Positions 1 to 6,106 of a stretch of 6,559 nt of DNA are shown one piece after another (the stretch's first letter is position 1; every line of letters begins with the position of its first letter). The stretch lies in NCBI GenBank assembly GCA_023395695.1, contig JAEWYJ010000004.1, forward strand, positions 1 to 6,559, given 5' to 3'. The position numbers and the translations under genes were made by a program. Source of the DNA: Bacillota bacterium. GTDB taxonomy: Bacteria; Bacillota; Clostridia; Oscillospirales; Ruminococcaceae. The notes under the pieces were generated by a model, which saw only the letters and a list, made by a program, of their open reading frames with translations, was not told where the DNA came from and did not search any database.

Positions 1-669
1 GCCGTCATCACGTTGGCTGGGGTGCGGGCACTTGTTGATTCGGTCGGCGGGGTCACGGTGAATCTGGAGCGCCCCATCGAATTTCTGCCCGGCAAGACGA
101 TTTCAACCGGCCCCCAGACGCTCAACGGCGAGCAGGCCGAATGGCTGCTGCGCTACCGCAAGGGCTATGAGATGGGGGACTTAGACCGGCTCAAGGTTCA
201 AAAACAGTTTTTGTTTTCCGCTATGCAGTCGGTCAAAAATTTAGGCAGGTTCAAGGCCTTTAAAATTGCGGCGCAGAATTTTGGGCATGTCAAAACAACA
301 GTGCCGTTTTCTGAAATTCGGTCGCTGATTGACGCATGCATGGGCCTTTCGACCGACAGCATCACCATACAGACACTGCCGGTTTATGGTGCGGCCTATC
401 AGGGTTATTCGGTGCTTTGCATCAACCGTTTTAAGCTGGCGGAGCTGCTCAATGCCGATGTGCGCGCGGCAAACCCGGTCGACCCCTGGACGCTGCAGCT
501 GGCTTATCCGCCCGAGGGGAGCGCGCACGCGCCCTCCGGTGCGTCAAGACCGCAGCATGAGGATGAAGCCGATTCGCCGTTCGATTTCAGCTGGGATTTT
601 GAGGATTCCGACAGCGATTATATTCAAAACAGTGACGCCGAGGGCGTTATAATACGCAGCAACGATTAA
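1..669 (+). CDS. LytR-CpsA-Psr (LCP) family protein, C-terminal part
   Basis: The reading frame is open from base 1, so the gene starts upstream; 222 codons plus TAA are visible. LCP proteins are membrane-anchored extracellular enzymes that transfer lipid-linked glycopolymers such as teichoic acids or capsule onto peptidoglycan. The visible part begins in the conserved 'VDSVGGVTV' segment. It continues through the hallmark 'RYRKGYEMGDLDR' (visible residues 51-63), whose Arg and Asp residues belong to the family's polyprenyl-phosphate/Mg site, and then 'VQKQF'. The later 'TTVPFSEI' and 'TIQTLPVYG' also fit the family. The N-terminal membrane anchor is outside the window. The last 50 or so residues (from about base 511) form a low-complexity acidic tail with about 14 Asp/Glu. 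The rsfS ribosome site abuts the stop codon, so the two genes are probably co-transcribed. In many Clostridia an LCP gene sits between yqeK and rsfS, which this arrangement matches. The specific polymer substrate cannot be told. Confidence 0.92.
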   Translation, partial: AVITLAGVRALVDSVGGVTVNLERPIEFLPGKTISTGPQTLNGEQAEWLLRYRKGYEMGDLDRLKVQKQFLFSAMQSVKNLGRFKAFKIAAQNFGHVKTTVPFSEIRSLIDACMGLSTDSITIQTLPVYGAAYQGYSVLCINRFKLAELLNADVRAANPVDPWTLQLAYPPEGSAHAPSGASRPQHEDEADSPFDFSWDFEDSDSDYIQNSDAEGVIIRSND

Positions 670-681
670 GGAGGTTTGTTA

Positions 682-1026
682 ATGACAGCATTGGACAGGG
701 CTAAAGAGGTTGCACAGCTGATTGACAGCAAAAAAGGGGACGACGTGCGGGTGTTGCACATCGGCACGCTGACAAGCATCGGCGATTATTTCGTCGTTGC
801 CACCGGCGGCTCTACCACGCAGGTTAAGGCGCTGGCCGACGCGGTGGACGAGCGCCTTTCGGCACAGGGCCTGCAACCCAGACGCATTGAGGGCTACAAT
901 ACCGCCTCTTGGATTCTGATGGACTATAATGATGTGATTATCCACATCTTTTTGAAAGAAACCAGAGAGTTTTACGCTCTGGAGCGGCTTTGGGGCGACG
1001 CGCCCGAGGTCGAATGGGACAATTAA
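682..1026 (+). CDS. rsfS: Ribosome silencing factor RsfS (YbeB/Iojap/DUF143 family)
   Basis: This encodes a 114-aa cytosolic protein, the usual length for RsfS. The family binds protein uL14 on the large ribosomal subunit and blocks subunit joining when nutrients are low. Diagnostic segments are 'TSIGDYFVVATGGSTTQVKA' (residues 31-50), 'RRIEGY' (67-72), 'SWILMDYNDVIIHIF' (76-90) and 'ETREFYALERLWGDAP' (93-108). The ATG at 682 is chosen because AAGGAGG (668-674) lies 7 nt upstream; a TTG at 676 would be only one base from that site. The gene starts 12 nt after the LCP stop, and the ribosome site overlaps the LCP stop codon, suggesting translational coupling. leuS follows after 35 nt. No separate promoter is visible, so it is probably expressed from the upstream operon. 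Confidence 0.96.
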   Translation: MTALDRAKEVAQLIDSKKGDDVRVLHIGTLTSIGDYFVVATGGSTTQVKALADAVDERLSAQGLQPRRIEGYNTASWILMDYNDVIIHIFLKETREFYALERLWGDAPEVEWDN

Positions 1027-1061
1027 CAAAGGCAGAAATGCCGATTGGAGAGTGAGTCACC

Positions 1062-3467
1062 TTGAAGTACGATTTTAAGTCGATCGAAAGCAAGTGGCAG
1101 CGCGTTTGGGAAGAGAAAAAAGCGTTCGCGGCGGTTGAGGATTATTCCCGCCCCAAGTTTTACGCGCTCGTGGAGTTTCCGTACCCTTCGGCGCAGGGGC
1201 TGCATGTCGGGCATCCGCGCTCGTACACCGCGCTGGACATCGTTTCAAGAAAGCGCCGCATGCAGGGCTACAACGTGCTCTACCCGATGGGCTGGGATGC
1301 GTTTGGCCTGCCGACCGAAAACTTTGCAATTAAAAACCACATCCACCCGGAGCTTGTCACCCGACGCAACGTGGCAAATTTTAAGGCGCAGCTCAAGGCG
1401 CTGGGGCTTTCGTTTGACTGGGATCGTGAGGTCAACACCACCGACCCCGACTACTACAAGTGGACGCAGTGGATTTTTTTGCAGCTCTTTAAAAAGGGCC
1501 TTGCCTACAAAAAGGAGATGGCCGTCAACTGGTGCACCTCCTGCAAGGTGGTGCTGGCGAATGAAGAGGTTGTCAACGGCGCGTGCGAGCGCTGCCACGG
1601 CGAGGTTATCCACAAGGTCAAGAGCCAGTGGATGCTTAAAATTACCGAATACGCGCAGCGCCTGATCGATGACCTTGATCTTGTTGACTACATAGACAGA
1701 GTCAAGGTGTCGCAAAAAAACTGGATCGGCCGCTCCACCGGCGCCGAGGTCGATTTTAAAACCACGGCCGGGGACGTGATGACCGTCTTTACGACCCGTC
1801 CGGATACGCTGTTCGGCGTGACCTACATGGTTATGAGCCCGGAGCATCCCTTCCTGAAAAAATGGGAGGGCGACATTAAAAATCTCGCCGCTGTGCGCGC
1901 CTATCAGGAAGAGGCGGCCCATAAGTCCGACTTTGAGCGCAGCGAGCTGGCCAAGGATAAAACCGGTGTGCGCTTAGAGGGCGTCTCGGCGGTCAACCCG
2001 GTCAACGACGCGCAAATTCCCATTTTTGTTTCCGACTATGTGCTTATGAGCTATGGCACCGGCGCCATTATGGCGGTTCCGGGCCACGATACGCGCGACT
2101 GGGAGTTCGCCAAAAAATTTGACCTGCCCATCATCGAAGTGGTCAAGGGCGGGGACGTTTCGCAGGAAGCGTTTGTCGACTGCGCCACCGGCATTATGGT
2201 CAATTCCGGCGTGCTCGACGGCCTGACCGTCGACGAAGCCAAGCAGAAGATTGTAAAATTCCTCTCGGAGCGCGGCCTTGCGCACGAGAAGGTCAACTAC
2301 AAGCTGCGCGACTGGGTATTTGCCCGCCAGCGCTACTGGGGCGAGCCTATTCCGATTGTCAACTGCCCCTGCTGCGGCTATGTGCCGCTGGACGAGCGTG
2401 AGCTGCCGCTGCGCCTGCCCGACGTGGCCTCCTACGAGCCGACTGAGGACGGAGAATCGCCGCTGGCACACCTTGAGGATTGGATTAACGTCCCTTGCCC
2501 CAAGTGCGGCGCACCCGCTCGCCGCGAAACCGACACCATGCCCCAATGGGCGGGGTCCTCGTGGTATTTCCTGCGGTATATCGCGCCCCACTGCGATACC
2601 GCCATTGCCCCCAAGGAGGCGCTCGACTACTGGATGCCGGTCGACTGGTACAACGGCGGCATGGAGCACACGACGCTGCATCTGCTGTACTCCCGCTTTT
2701 GGCACAAGTTTTTGTATGATATCGGCGTTGTTTCCTGCCCGGAGCCCTATGCCAAGCGTACAAGCCACGGCATGATTCTGGGTGAGGACGGCGTTAAGAT
2801 GAGCAAGTCGCGCGGCAACGTCATTAACCCCGACGATATTGTCAATGCTTACGGCGCGGACACAATGCGCATGTACGAAATGTTCATGGGAGACTTTGAA
2901 AAGGCAGCGCCGTGGAAATCCTCGTCCATCAAGGGCTGCACGCGCTTTTTGGAGCGCGTCTGGGCGTTGCAGGATATGCTTACCGGCGGCTACGGCTACT
3001 CAAAGGAGCTGGAAAGCGCGTTCCACAAGACCATCCGCAAGGTGACCGAGGATATTGAAAATCTGGCGTTTAACACCGCGATTGCCGCCATGATGACGCT
3101 GCTTAATGATATTTCGGACAAAAAGCAGATTACCCGCGGCGAATATAAGACGCTGCTGCTGCTGCTCAACCCCTTTGCGCCGCATATGACCGAGGAACTG
3201 TGGGAAAGCTGCGGCTTTGGCGGTATGCTGCATCAACAGAGCTGGCCGGTTTACGACGAGGCAAAATGCGTTGATAAAACGGTGGAAATTGCCATTCAGC
3301 TTTCGGGTAAGCTGCGCGGTCGCGTTGAGCTGCCGATGGATTGCGGCAACGCCGCGGCACTGGCGGCTGTAAAAGCAGTGCCTGAAATTGCTGCCGCGCT
3401 TTCAGGCAAAACAATTGTAAAAGAAATCGTCGTACCAAATAAGCTCGTGAATATTGTCGCAAAATAG
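1062..3467 (+). CDS. leuS: Leucyl-tRNA synthetase (class I, bacterial type)
   Basis: This 801-aa enzyme charges tRNA-Leu with leucine; the length is typical of bacterial LeuRS. The ATP-binding HIGH motif appears as HVGH (residues 48-51) and the second signature as KMSKS (579-583). A first zinc site is Cys158/Cys161 with Cys175/Cys178. The CP1 proofreading domain is intact, with the Thr-rich '[12 protein letters not shown]' (241-252) and '[15 protein letters not shown]' (332-346). '[10 protein letters not shown]' (422-431), a second Cys pair set (435/438 and 479/482), '[11 protein letters not shown]' (496-506) and '[19 protein letters not shown]' (529-547) mark the catalytic core. The C-terminus carries the anticodon-binding helices and a small terminal domain. 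The start is TTG at 1062: an in-frame TGA at 1053 excludes anything longer, GGAG at 1047-1050 is the ribosome site, and '[12 protein letters not shown]' is the usual N-terminus. There is no T-box in the 35-nt gap upstream; any such control would lie at the operon head. Confidence 0.99.
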   Translation: MKYDFKSIESKWQRVWEEKKAFAAVEDYSRPKFYALVEFPYPSAQGLHVGHPRSYTALDIVSRKRRMQGYNVLYPMGWDAFGLPTENFAIKNHIHPELVTRRNVANFKAQLKALGLSFDWDREVNTTDPDYYKWTQWIFLQLFKKGLAYKKEMAVNWCTSCKVVLANEEVVNGACERCHGEVIHKVKSQWMLKITEYAQRLIDDLDLVDYIDRVKVSQKNWIGRSTGAEVDFKTTAGDVMTVFTTRPDTLFGVTYMVMSPEHPFLKKWEGDIKNLAAVRAYQEEAAHKSDFERSELAKDKTGVRLEGVSAVNPVNDAQIPIFVSDYVLMSYGTGAIMAVPGHDTRDWEFAKKFDLPIIEVVKGGDVSQEAFVDCATGIMVNSGVLDGLTVDEAKQKIVKFLSERGLAHEKVNYKLRDWVFARQRYWGEPIPIVNCPCCGYVPLDERELPLRLPDVASYEPTEDGESPLAHLEDWINVPCPKCGAPARRETDTMPQWAGSSWYFLRYIAPHCDTAIAPKEALDYWMPVDWYNGGMEHTTLHLLYSRFWHKFLYDIGVVSCPEPYAKRTSHGMILGEDGVKMSKSRGNVINPDDIVNAYGADTMRMYEMFMGDFEKAAPWKSSSIKGCTRFLERVWALQDMLTGGYGYSKELESAFHKTIRKVTEDIENLAFNTAIAAMMTLLNDISDKKQITRGEYKTLLLLLNPFAPHMTEELWESCGFGGMLHQQSWPVYDEAKCVDKTVEIAIQLSGKLRGRVELPMDCGNAAALAAVKAVPEIAAALSGKTIVKEIVVPNKLVNIVAK

Positions 3468-3480
3468 ACGGCATGGGGAC

Positions 3481-3510
3481 TTGACACTCTTGTGCAGACT
3501 ATTGTATAAT
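3481..3510 (+). promoter_or_regulatory. Sigma-A-type promoter for rpsU
   Basis: TTGACA (3481-3486) and TATAAT (3505-3510) are both perfect consensus hexamers, separated by 18 bp. The -35 box begins 14 bp after the leuS stop codon. Transcription should start near 3517, giving a leader of about 70 nt. No terminator lies between leuS and this promoter, so rpsU may be transcribed both from here and by read-through. Confidence 0.88.
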
Positions 3511-3528
3511 ATTCGTGTTATCCTTTTT

Positions 3529-3577
3529 GGAGTAATCGACCATGCGGGATAAATACTCCTGCCTAGGGCGTTGGGAG
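3529..3577 (+). promoter_or_regulatory. Foldable rpsU leader with two competing pairings
   Basis: GGAGTA (3529-3534) is complementary to TACTCC (3554-3559). ATC (3535-3537) with GAT (3548-3550) can extend this stem past a three-base bulge. The same CTCCTG stretch (3556-3561) can instead pair with TGGGAG (3572-3577), using four Watson-Crick and two G-U pairs, and would cover the ribosome binding site GGGAGGG (3573-3579). The pairings are read directly from the sequence; a regulatory role is inference. Confidence 0.4.
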
Positions 3578-3587
3578 GGAATAGTAA

Positions 3588-3764
3588 ATGTCAGAAATTC
3601 GTGTTAAGGACAACGAGTCGTTGGATAGTGCTCTGAGAAGATTTAAAAGACAGTGCGCAAAATCCGGAGTTCTTCAGGAAGTGCGCAAAAGAGAGCACTA
3701 CGAGAAGCCCTCTGTAAAACGCAAAAAAAAGTCCGAGGCTGCAAGAAAGAGAAAGTTCAAATAA
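3588..3764 (+). CDS. rpsU: 30S ribosomal protein S21 (bS21)
   Basis: This is a 58-aa, strongly basic protein with the expected size and pattern of bS21. The N-terminus is '[20 protein letters not shown]', followed by '[20 protein letters not shown]' (residues 21-40) and a Lys/Arg-rich tail rich in '[13 protein letters not shown]' residues. bS21 sits on the 30S platform near the anti-Shine-Dalgarno end of 16S rRNA and helps initiation. The ATG at 3588 is preceded by GGGAGGG (3573-3579) at 8 nt. The gene has its own consensus promoter and a strong terminator downstream. Six of its nine Arg codons are AGA, whereas leuS next door mainly uses CGC and CGT. This is probably expression-related codon choice in a small ribosomal gene rather than transfer. 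Confidence 0.97.
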   Translation: MSEIRVKDNESLDSALRRFKRQCAKSGVLQEVRKREHYEKPSVKRKKKSEAARKRKFK

Positions 3765-3777
3765 TGATTTGAAATTC

Positions 3778-3812
3778 TGCACGGCAAAAGGGCTTGCCTT
3801 TTGTCGCCTGCA
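3778..3812 (+). other. Hairpin in the rpsU 3' untranslated region
   Basis: CGGCAAAAGG (3782-3791) pairs with CCTTTTGTCG (3797-3806), with one G-U pair and a 5-nt loop. TGCA at 3778-3781 can add four pairs with TGCA at 3809-3812 past a two-base CC bulge. It lies between the rpsU stop and the terminator and has no T tract of its own, so it is more likely an mRNA-stabilising or processing structure than a terminator. Confidence 0.5.
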
Positions 3813-3815
3813 AGT

Positions 3816-3853
3816 AAAAATCCCCGCCGTTTATTAAAACGGCGGGGATTTTT
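3816..3853 (+). terminator. Rho-independent terminator after rpsU
   Basis: A perfect 17-bp inverted repeat (3816-3832 with 3837-3853) encloses the loop ATTA. The stem core is CCCCGCCG/CGGCGGGG, and it begins with five A and ends with five T, so it could also terminate minus-strand transcripts. It closes the rpsU transcript, and the leuS operon transcript if that reads through. Confidence 0.93.
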
Positions 3854-3901
3854 ATGCACGCACACAGCATGATAAAAAATGCGCTGCATACCCGTGCATA
3901 A
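3852..3901. repeat. Inverted repeat of unknown role next to the terminator
   Basis: TTATGCACG (3852-3860) is exactly complementary to CGTGCATAA (3893-3901). Inside it, CAGC (3865-3868) can pair with GCTG (3883-3886), giving a 50-nt two-part stem-loop. The left arm shares two bases with the rpsU terminator. No ribosome site or coding potential goes with it. It may be a structured RNA, a protein site, or a chance repeat. Confidence 0.4.
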
Positions 3902-4102
3902 TTTCCTCTGTAAAAAAGCACCTAATTATAGGCGACTCATTTTAAAAGCGGCGCAGCGTTGGCACGCCTGTTTTTTGCGTTGCTGCGTTGTCCTCCCAGA
4001 TCAGGCGTCAGCCGGGCGGTCTGGTTTACCTTGCAGCACAAAACAGGTTTACCGTTACAAGCGGTTTTTCAAATACATCCATTTACAAACAGCTCAACTG
4101 AC
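3902..4102. other. Intergenic stretch with no recognised gene
   Basis: This is most of the 352-nt gap between rpsU and the next gene. Short open frames here lack a good start with a ribosome site and resemble no family I know. I found no convincing -35/-10 pair for the downstream gene, although its promoter should lie here. Weak symmetries are CCTA-ATTA-TAGG (3921-3932) and CGCAGC/GCTGCG (3952-3957 with 3982-3987). Confidence 0.5.
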
Positions 4103-4116
4103 AGGAGGATGCCAAA

Positions 4117-4596
4117 ATGCTTAATAAAAAAGGCCGGTTATACCGTGCGGCTATAACAATCACAGCGTTGCTCGCGCTGGCTTTGGCGATGGATGCGCTC
4201 GGCATTGCATGGAACAACCACCAATTAAAAAAAGCGCTCATGGCAATTGATACGCCCACCGTTTCTTTAAACGCGGTTGTGCCTTTCGCATGGGATGCGG
4301 TCTATACCTTTGAACCCTATCTTTCAAAAGCCGAAATGGCCGAGATCATCGGTTTTAAAAGCGGTGCGCTGCGCCAGACGGTCAGTGAGGGTATGACGCA
4401 GCTGGTCTTTGTCAAGGGCACATCGGTCGTCGCCAGCGTCTGCGGCTATCCTGCCCCCGGCAAGCTGGGCTATTCGGTCTGGCTGGACAACTGGGCGGGT
4501 TCGGCGGCTAAGGTCACCTTCGCCGAGGAGGCTGTATTTTCGGTTGACGCGCTTGACGGCATTCTCCGGCTGCACCAGATTGCAAAGGGCGCCTGA
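4117..4596 (+). CDS. Small membrane-anchored or exported protein, function unknown
   Basis: This encodes 159 aa. The start ATG is well supported by AGGAGG (4103-4108) 8 nt upstream. The N-terminus has a basic stretch (KKGRLYR, residues 4-10) and then a hydrophobic helix at about 11-32, which fits an uncleaved signal anchor or a signal peptide. There is no lipobox Cys. The rest is a soluble domain, presumably outside the membrane, with 'VPFAWDAVYTFEPYLSK' (55-71), 'QLVFVKG' (95-101), 'LGYSVWLDNW' (117-126) and 'VTFAEEAVFSVD' (133-144). The PFxWDxVYxFxPY pattern looks like one I associate with small exported hypothetical proteins of Firmicutes, but I cannot name a characterised family. It appears monocistronic and is followed by a hairpin terminator, then by a convergent gene. 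Base composition resembles its neighbours. That the gene is real is fairly sure; its function is not known. Confidence 0.82.
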   Translation: MLNKKGRLYRAAITITALLALALAMDALGIAWNNHQLKKALMAIDTPTVSLNAVVPFAWDAVYTFEPYLSKAEMAEIIGFKSGALRQTVSEGMTQLVFVKGTSVVASVCGYPAPGKLGYSVWLDNWAGSAAKVTFAEEAVFSVDALDGILRLHQIAKGA

Positions 4597-4615
4597 CGCG
4601 CCCCCATAAATAACA

Positions 4616-4653
4616 GCGCGGAAAGGAAGCTTTCTTTCCGCGCGGTTTATTTT
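4616..4653. terminator. Bidirectional hairpin terminator between convergent genes
   Basis: GCGCGGAAAG (4616-4625) pairs perfectly with CTTTCCGCGC (4634-4643). On the plus strand TTTATTTT (4646-4653) follows, ending the gene at 4117-4596. Read on the minus strand, the stem is followed by the T-rich TGTTATTTAT, suitable for ending the gene at 4663-5958. The hairpin lies 20 nt from both stop codons. Confidence 0.8.
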
Positions 4654-4662
4654 CGCAATTTA

Positions 4663-5958
4663 TCAGCCCTTGGGCATTGTCAAATCGTTATCGGTCAGGC
4701 CATCCTTGGCCAGCATGCTCTCAAGTACGCTGATGTCGGACGAAATGTCAAGCACGTCGTTTTCAAACAGCAGATCGAGCTGGCGCTCAAAGCCCGATAC
4801 GAGGTGGTCGAGAATATTCTCAATATCCCGCATGGCCGCCTGCAAATTTTCGCCGCGCACACCCTGCTCCTCAAACTGCTCGTAGGCAGTCAGAATTTTA
4901 AGCGTGGTTGGCAGGTAATAACCCATAAAAGCGCCGATTTTCCGTTCCTTAGCCGGGTCGCGCCCGACCGCCTCCAAAATCAGTGCGGTAATTTCTTCAA
5001 TGCGCTGTACCTTTTGTGAGACCGACGCATTTTCAATGCGCTCATTCACCGCGCGGATTTGCTCAAGCATGCTGCTGCGCGTATCGGTATGGCTTTGGTT
5101 GTTGTCGGGTTTGCCCGGTATTGGCTCGTCCTCCAGCGTGGCCGGATCAAAGCCCTGTGCCGAGACCACCAGCAGCTTGCGGGCGTGGTCAATATAGCCG
5201 CCGGGGAACAGCCCTTTGTCGAGGTGCTGTTGCAATTCCTTAATCAGCTGCGGATAAGTCATTCCAAGCGTTGCGGCCATGTCGGGCAGCTTCATAAACT
5301 TGCGTGTGCCTACAACATTGCAAAAACGGATTTTTTTCGCCTCCTGCAGTGCAAATGTGCGGGGCGCCATCAAAAAGCAGCCGCCGGAGATGACGGCCAT
5401 AGCCGAAAGCGCAAACATGCTTGCCGCGTTGGAAAGCGCACCCCCGCCAAACACGTCGCCCAGTGCCAGAAACGAGAACCAGCTGCCGGCGGCAATCAGG
5501 CCGACGCCAAGCGCGCCCAGTGCCGTGTGCCACCAAGGCTTTTTAATTCGGCCGGTATTATTAGGCGGCGCAGGCTTATTTGCGGCGGCGGGCCGGGGGG
5601 CAGGCTGCCCGGCAAGAGGCGGTGCGGACTTGTCCGCAGTGGTTGTCCGGGGCGCGGGCTGCCCCGCAGAGGCCGACGCCGTATTGGGCCGCGGCTGGCG
5701 CGGCGCACCGGCAAGGGGTGACGCCGGCGCCTGATAAGGCCGGTATTCGCCATAGATTTTTCCGTTTGCCCCTTGCCTTGGGCGCTCGGGCGGAAAGCGC
5801 TTTTGCGGTCGCTTCGACTCGGTATAGGTCTTCCAGATCAGGTATACGGCAACCGGCCACAGCCCAATCGAAAAAAGCACCACAATGGCGATAATCCGCC
5901 CCACCGGCAGATCGTCGGGCTTTTTGGAATTCGGCTCTATAGGGGGATAATAATTCAT
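4663..5958 (-). CDS. XpaC-family membrane protein (5-bromo-4-chloroindolyl phosphate hydrolysis family)
   Basis: This encodes 431 aa. One membrane helix lies near the N-terminus (about 19-42) and two more at about 146-166 and 180-198. Between them a Pro/Ala-rich linker (50-135) contains two copies of an 18-residue repeat. Residues 208-266 ('KIRFCNVVGTRKFMKLPDMA', then 'LIKELQQHLDKGLFPGGYID') look like a small winged-helix-type domain. A helical segment (295-335) leads to the C-terminal XpaC-like domain, with 'KIGAFMGYYLPTTLKILTAY' (340-359), 'NLQAAMRDIENILDHLVSGF' (371-390) and 'LDLLFENDVLDISSDISVLE' (394-413). XpaC was named from X-phosphate hydrolysis in Bacillus; its real role is unclear and it often sits beside telA, which is not seen here. 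The ATG at 5958 fits the open frame, but the ribosome site is weak (GAGG at 11 nt, or GTGGTG at 4 nt). It is probably monocistronic. The family call is from memory of the C-terminal pattern. Confidence 0.85.
   Translation of the reverse strand: MNYYPPIEPNSKKPDDLPVGRIIAIVVLFSIGLWPVAVYLIWKTYTESKRPQKRFPPERPRQGANGKIYGEYRPYQAPASPLAGAPRQPRPNTASASAGQPAPRTTTADKSAPPLAGQPAPRPAAANKPAPPNNTGRIKKPWWHTALGALGVGLIAAGSWFSFLALGDVFGGGALSNAASMFALSAMAVISGGCFLMAPRTFALQEAKKIRFCNVVGTRKFMKLPDMAATLGMTYPQLIKELQQHLDKGLFPGGYIDHARKLLVVSAQGFDPATLEDEPIPGKPDNNQSHTDTRSSMLEQIRAVNERIENASVSQKVQRIEEITALILEAVGRDPAKERKIGAFMGYYLPTTLKILTAYEQFEEQGVRGENLQAAMRDIENILDHLVSGFERQLDLLFENDVLDISSDISVLESMLAKDGLTDNDLTMPKG
5563..5670 (-). repeat. 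Two tandem 54-bp repeats in the Pro/Ala-rich linker
   Basis: Residues 97-114 and 115-132 of the XpaC-like protein align as xAGQPAPRxxxAxKxAPP in both copies. The 18-residue period equals 54 bp, so the copies are in frame. It is the kind of linker whose length can vary between strains by recombination or slippage. Confidence 0.75.
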
Positions 5959-6033
5959 AACACACCACGCCTCAATGTAGGTTCTAAATTATGCCTGCTT
6001 TTGCATACGAATAGTCGATTTGAATTCAGTATC

Positions 6034-6061
6034 AGTATAACATGTTTGCGCAAATAAACAA
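6034..6061 (-). promoter_or_regulatory. Predicted extended -10 promoter for the XpaC-like gene
   Basis: On the minus strand, TGTTATACT (plus positions 6034-6042) is an extended -10 element with TATACT as a 5/6 match. A weak -35 (TTGTTT, plus 6056-6061) lies 16 bp upstream. Transcription would begin near 6027, leaving a leader of about 70 nt before the ATG at 5958. Confidence 0.55.
6045..6054. promoter_or_regulatory. Perfect 10-bp palindrome TTTGCGCAAA, possible operator
   Basis: The sequence equals its own reverse complement and sits between the predicted -10 and -35 boxes of the minus-strand promoter, where a bound dimer would block RNA polymerase. It is also about 20 bp upstream of the yqeG -35 box. 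No regulator gene in this window suggests which protein might bind. Confidence 0.4.
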
Positions 6062-6071
6062 ACCGCAATAT

Positions 6072-6100
6072 TTGTAATTGCGACAAAAATACACTATAAT
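6072..6100 (+). promoter_or_regulatory. Predicted promoter for yqeG
   Basis: TATAAT (6095-6100) is a perfect -10 box, and TTGTAA (6072-6077) is a 4/6 match for a -35 box at a 17-bp spacing. Transcription should start near 6107. ACAAAA (6083-6088) and TTTTGT (6104-6109) form a 6-bp inverted repeat flanking the -10 box, which may or may not matter. Confidence 0.65.
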
Positions 6101-6106
6101 ATATTT

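Noticed and set aside
1027..1061. T-box or leucine-responsive leader in front of leuS
   Set aside because: The gap is only 35 nt, too short for a T-box, and the gene is embedded in an operon; any such element would be upstream of the window.
1245..2768. Long minus-strand open frames opposite leuS (225 and 264 aa)
   Set aside because: The plus strand encodes a complete LeuRS; long antisense frames are common opposite GC-rich genes and these lack ribosome sites and family features.
3653..3690. GTGCGCAAAA occurs twice in rpsU (3653-3662, 3681-3690) and resembles TTTGCGCAAA at 6045
   Set aside because: The two copies lie in different reading frames within coding sequence and are not palindromic beyond the core; probably chance in a Lys/Arg-rich gene.
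3591..3782. Minus-strand open frame opposite rpsU (63 aa)
   Set aside because: It is antisense to a clear S21 gene, has no ribosome site and reads across the S21 stop; it is a shadow frame.
3921..3953. Possible minus-strand promoter with TATAAT at 3925-3930
   Set aside because: No acceptable -35 box lies 16-18 bp upstream, and there is no minus-strand gene for it to serve.
3879..4156. Two overlapping plus-strand open frames upstream of the small exported protein
   Set aside because: Neither has a Shine-Dalgarno site at its start, their composition is not protein-like, and both run into the well-supported gene that starts at 4117.
5059..5734. Plus-strand open frames opposite the XpaC-like gene (up to 220 aa)
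   Set aside because: They are shadows of the GC-rich Pro/Ala linker and membrane segments, with Arg/Gly/Ala-rich low-complexity translations and no ribosome sites.
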